Positions 5,265 to 6,476 of a stretch of DNA of 6,476 nt are shown piece after piece. How positions within the stretch are numbered: position 1 is the stretch's first letter; every line of letters begins with the position of its first letter. Source of the stretch: Negativicutes bacterium. Its GTDB lineage: Bacteria > Bacillota > Negativicutes > SKW292. The stretch spans positions 1 through 6,476 of the forward strand of contig JAOAFP010000062.1 of NCBI GenBank assembly GCA_026416215.1, in the 5' to 3' direction. Below the pieces are notes generated by a model that saw nothing but the letters and a program-made list of their open reading frames with translations, did not search any database and was not told the origin of the DNA. The position numbers and the translations under genes were made by a program.

Positions 5265-6476
5265 ATGGGAGGAGCAACGGCCGGCCGGTGCTGGGATGAT
5301 TTCTGGACCGGCTATGTTTTCCTCTGGCGCTGGCTGCTGTTTGTCATGGCGGCCCTGCTGGCCGGCCGACTGGTGTTTCTGGTGTCGTTCCAGGCGGATC
5401 TGGCTACCGCGACCGGAAGGCATGACCTAGTCCGGGCGCTGTTCACCGGCTGGCAGCTCAGTCTGAAGACCTGCTGGTGGCTAACCGTACTGCCGGCAGT
5501 CCTGGCCAGTCTGCCCCGGCTGTTTGCACCCCGCTGGCCAACCGCCCGGATCTATCTGGTGTACGGCTGGCTGGTGGTGGCAGTGCTGTCCCTCACCCTC
5601 AGCGTCCGGTTGCCATTTTACCAGCAGTTCAGGATCTCATTCAGCCCGCTGCTGTTTACCGTGGCTTATGAAGACTGGGCAGCCGTCTGGACTACCCTGC
5701 GCGAAAGCTACGGTTTGTTCTGGCGGCTGACGGTGGCGGCGGCAATGGTGGCGTTGGCCGGCTGGCTGTGGCGCCGGCTGGTTGGCCGGCCGGTCGGTCG
5801 ATGGCCGCTGTACGGGGCGCCCCGGGTATGGGACTGGCTGGGACGGGTGGCAATCATCGGCCTGACGATGGTCTTCGGCTTCTGGTCCTATCACGGCGGG
5901 GCGTGGCATTATGGGCAGGAAATGGTCTGGGAGAACGCCGGGGTAACTGCCGATCGGCTGCTGAACGAAGCGGTTCTGGATGATTTTCAGGCTTTGTGGC
6001 GAGCTTGGCAGCTCGACGAGAGGATCAGATCGTGCGACGGTATCGATGTATCGCCGGAGGCCATGCGTCATTACGGGCGGATCATTGCCGGGCGGGACGA
6101 CATAGACAGCGCCAACTGGGACGACTATACCCTGCGTCATGCCAGCGGCAACCGGCTGGTACCGCCTCCCCGGCAGATATTTCTGATCGTTGCCGAAAGT
6201 TTCGCCGCCTGGCCGTTTCTGCCGGAGTACGACCGGCTGGGTATTGTCAGCGCCAGCAAACGGCTGGCGTCCCGGCCCGACACGGTGATGGTCCTCGACT
6301 TCCTGCCCAATGGCATGTCGACTATCGGCGCGGTCACCGGGATTGTCAGCGGTCTGGCCGATGCCAACCTTTACATGAACTATCTGCCGGAAAGCTACCG
6401 GCAGCCGTATGCCACAGCCATTGCCCCGGCGTTGGAAGGGCTGGGGTATCGCTGCAGTTTCTGGTATGGCGGTCCC
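5265..6476 (+). CDS. membrane-anchored sulfatase / LTA synthase-like protein, partial
   Basis: The reading frame is open from ATG 5265 to the window edge (404 codons, no stop), so the 3' end is missing. About five hydrophobic membrane segments are visible near residues 21-44, 67-88, 94-116, 153-172 and 194-209, the topology of LtaS-type proteins. A linker (about 215-300) leads to the start of an alkaline-phosphatase-fold domain. QIFLIVAESF at 304-313 supplies the metal-binding Glu311. NGMSTIGAVTGIVSGL at 349-364 fits the nucleophile loop, with Ser352 or Thr353 in place of the LtaS threonine. The catalytic domain should face outside the membrane. Substrates in this superfamily include phosphatidylglycerol-derived glycerophosphate (LTA or glucan modification), phosphoethanolamine and sulfate esters; the visible part does not decide among them. 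The start follows the upstream TAA directly, in the same frame, with no good upstream Shine-Dalgarno, so translation is probably coupled. Confidence 0.82.
   Translation, partial: MGGATAGRCWDDFWTGYVFLWRWLLFVMAALLAGRLVFLVSFQADLATATGRHDLVRALFTGWQLSLKTCWWLTVLPAVLASLPRLFAPRWPTARIYLVYGWLVVAVLSLTLSVRLPFYQQFRISFSPLLFTVAYEDWAAVWTTLRESYGLFWRLTVAAAMVALAGWLWRRLVGRPVGRWPLYGAPRVWDWLGRVAIIGLTMVFGFWSYHGGAWHYGQEMVWENAGVTADRLLNEAVLDDFQALWRAWQLDERIRSCDGIDVSPEAMRHYGRIIAGRDDIDSANWDDYTLRHASGNRLVPPPRQIFLIVAESFAAWPFLPEYDRLGIVSASKRLASRPDTVMVLDFLPNGMSTIGAVTGIVSGLADANLYMNYLPESYRQPYATAIAPALEGLGYRCSFWYGGP

Noticed and set aside
5477..5730. Short forward frames of 64 and 68 codons inside the sulfatase gene
   Set aside because: They are out of frame with the continuous 404-codon reading frame, which has membrane segments and catalytic motifs, and they show no start signals or domains of their own.

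Overview
The window looks like a chromosomal stretch from a GC-rich member of the Bacillota. The clues are purine-rich ribosome-binding sites (AAGGGAGGT, AAGGAG), a mix of GTG, ATG and TTG starts, a hairpin-plus-T-tract terminator, and a short PurB that keeps the His68/His141 numbering of the Bacillus subtilis enzyme. A Negativicutes/Sporomusa-like or Desulfotomaculum-like host would fit, but that is an inference from style and gene content, not a proven assignment. I see no mobile element, tRNA, rRNA or CRISPR array.

Layout, all on the + strand. Bases 1-30 may be the tail of an upstream gene. Bases 38-67 are a strong intrinsic terminator that ends that unit. Bases 68-190 are a short leader with small inverted repeats, leading to a good Shine-Dalgarno at 177-185. 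Five tightly packed genes follow: purB (191-1483), purA (1495-2796), an exported N-acetylmuramoyl-L-alanine amidase (2765-3859, overlapping purA by 32 nt), an uncharacterised FAD-dependent dehydrogenase with a four-cysteine cluster (3861-5264), and a membrane-anchored sulfatase/LTA-synthase-like protein (5265 to the window edge, truncated). Gaps are 11 nt, -32 nt, 1 nt and 0 nt, with no internal terminator, so the five genes are probably one transcription unit.

How the genes fit together. PurA and PurB catalyse the two successive steps from IMP to AMP, and PurB also acts earlier in purine synthesis. The amidase trims peptidoglycan, and the last gene is predicted to act on phospholipid-derived or other phospho-substrates at the outer face of the membrane. 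The unit therefore joins AMP synthesis to cell-envelope work, with a redox flavoprotein of unknown substrate in between. No clearly new defence or mobile system is present. The points most worth a second look are the cysteine-bearing flavoprotein, the zero-gap in-frame stop/start junction before the sulfatase, and the envelope genes tied to a purine operon.
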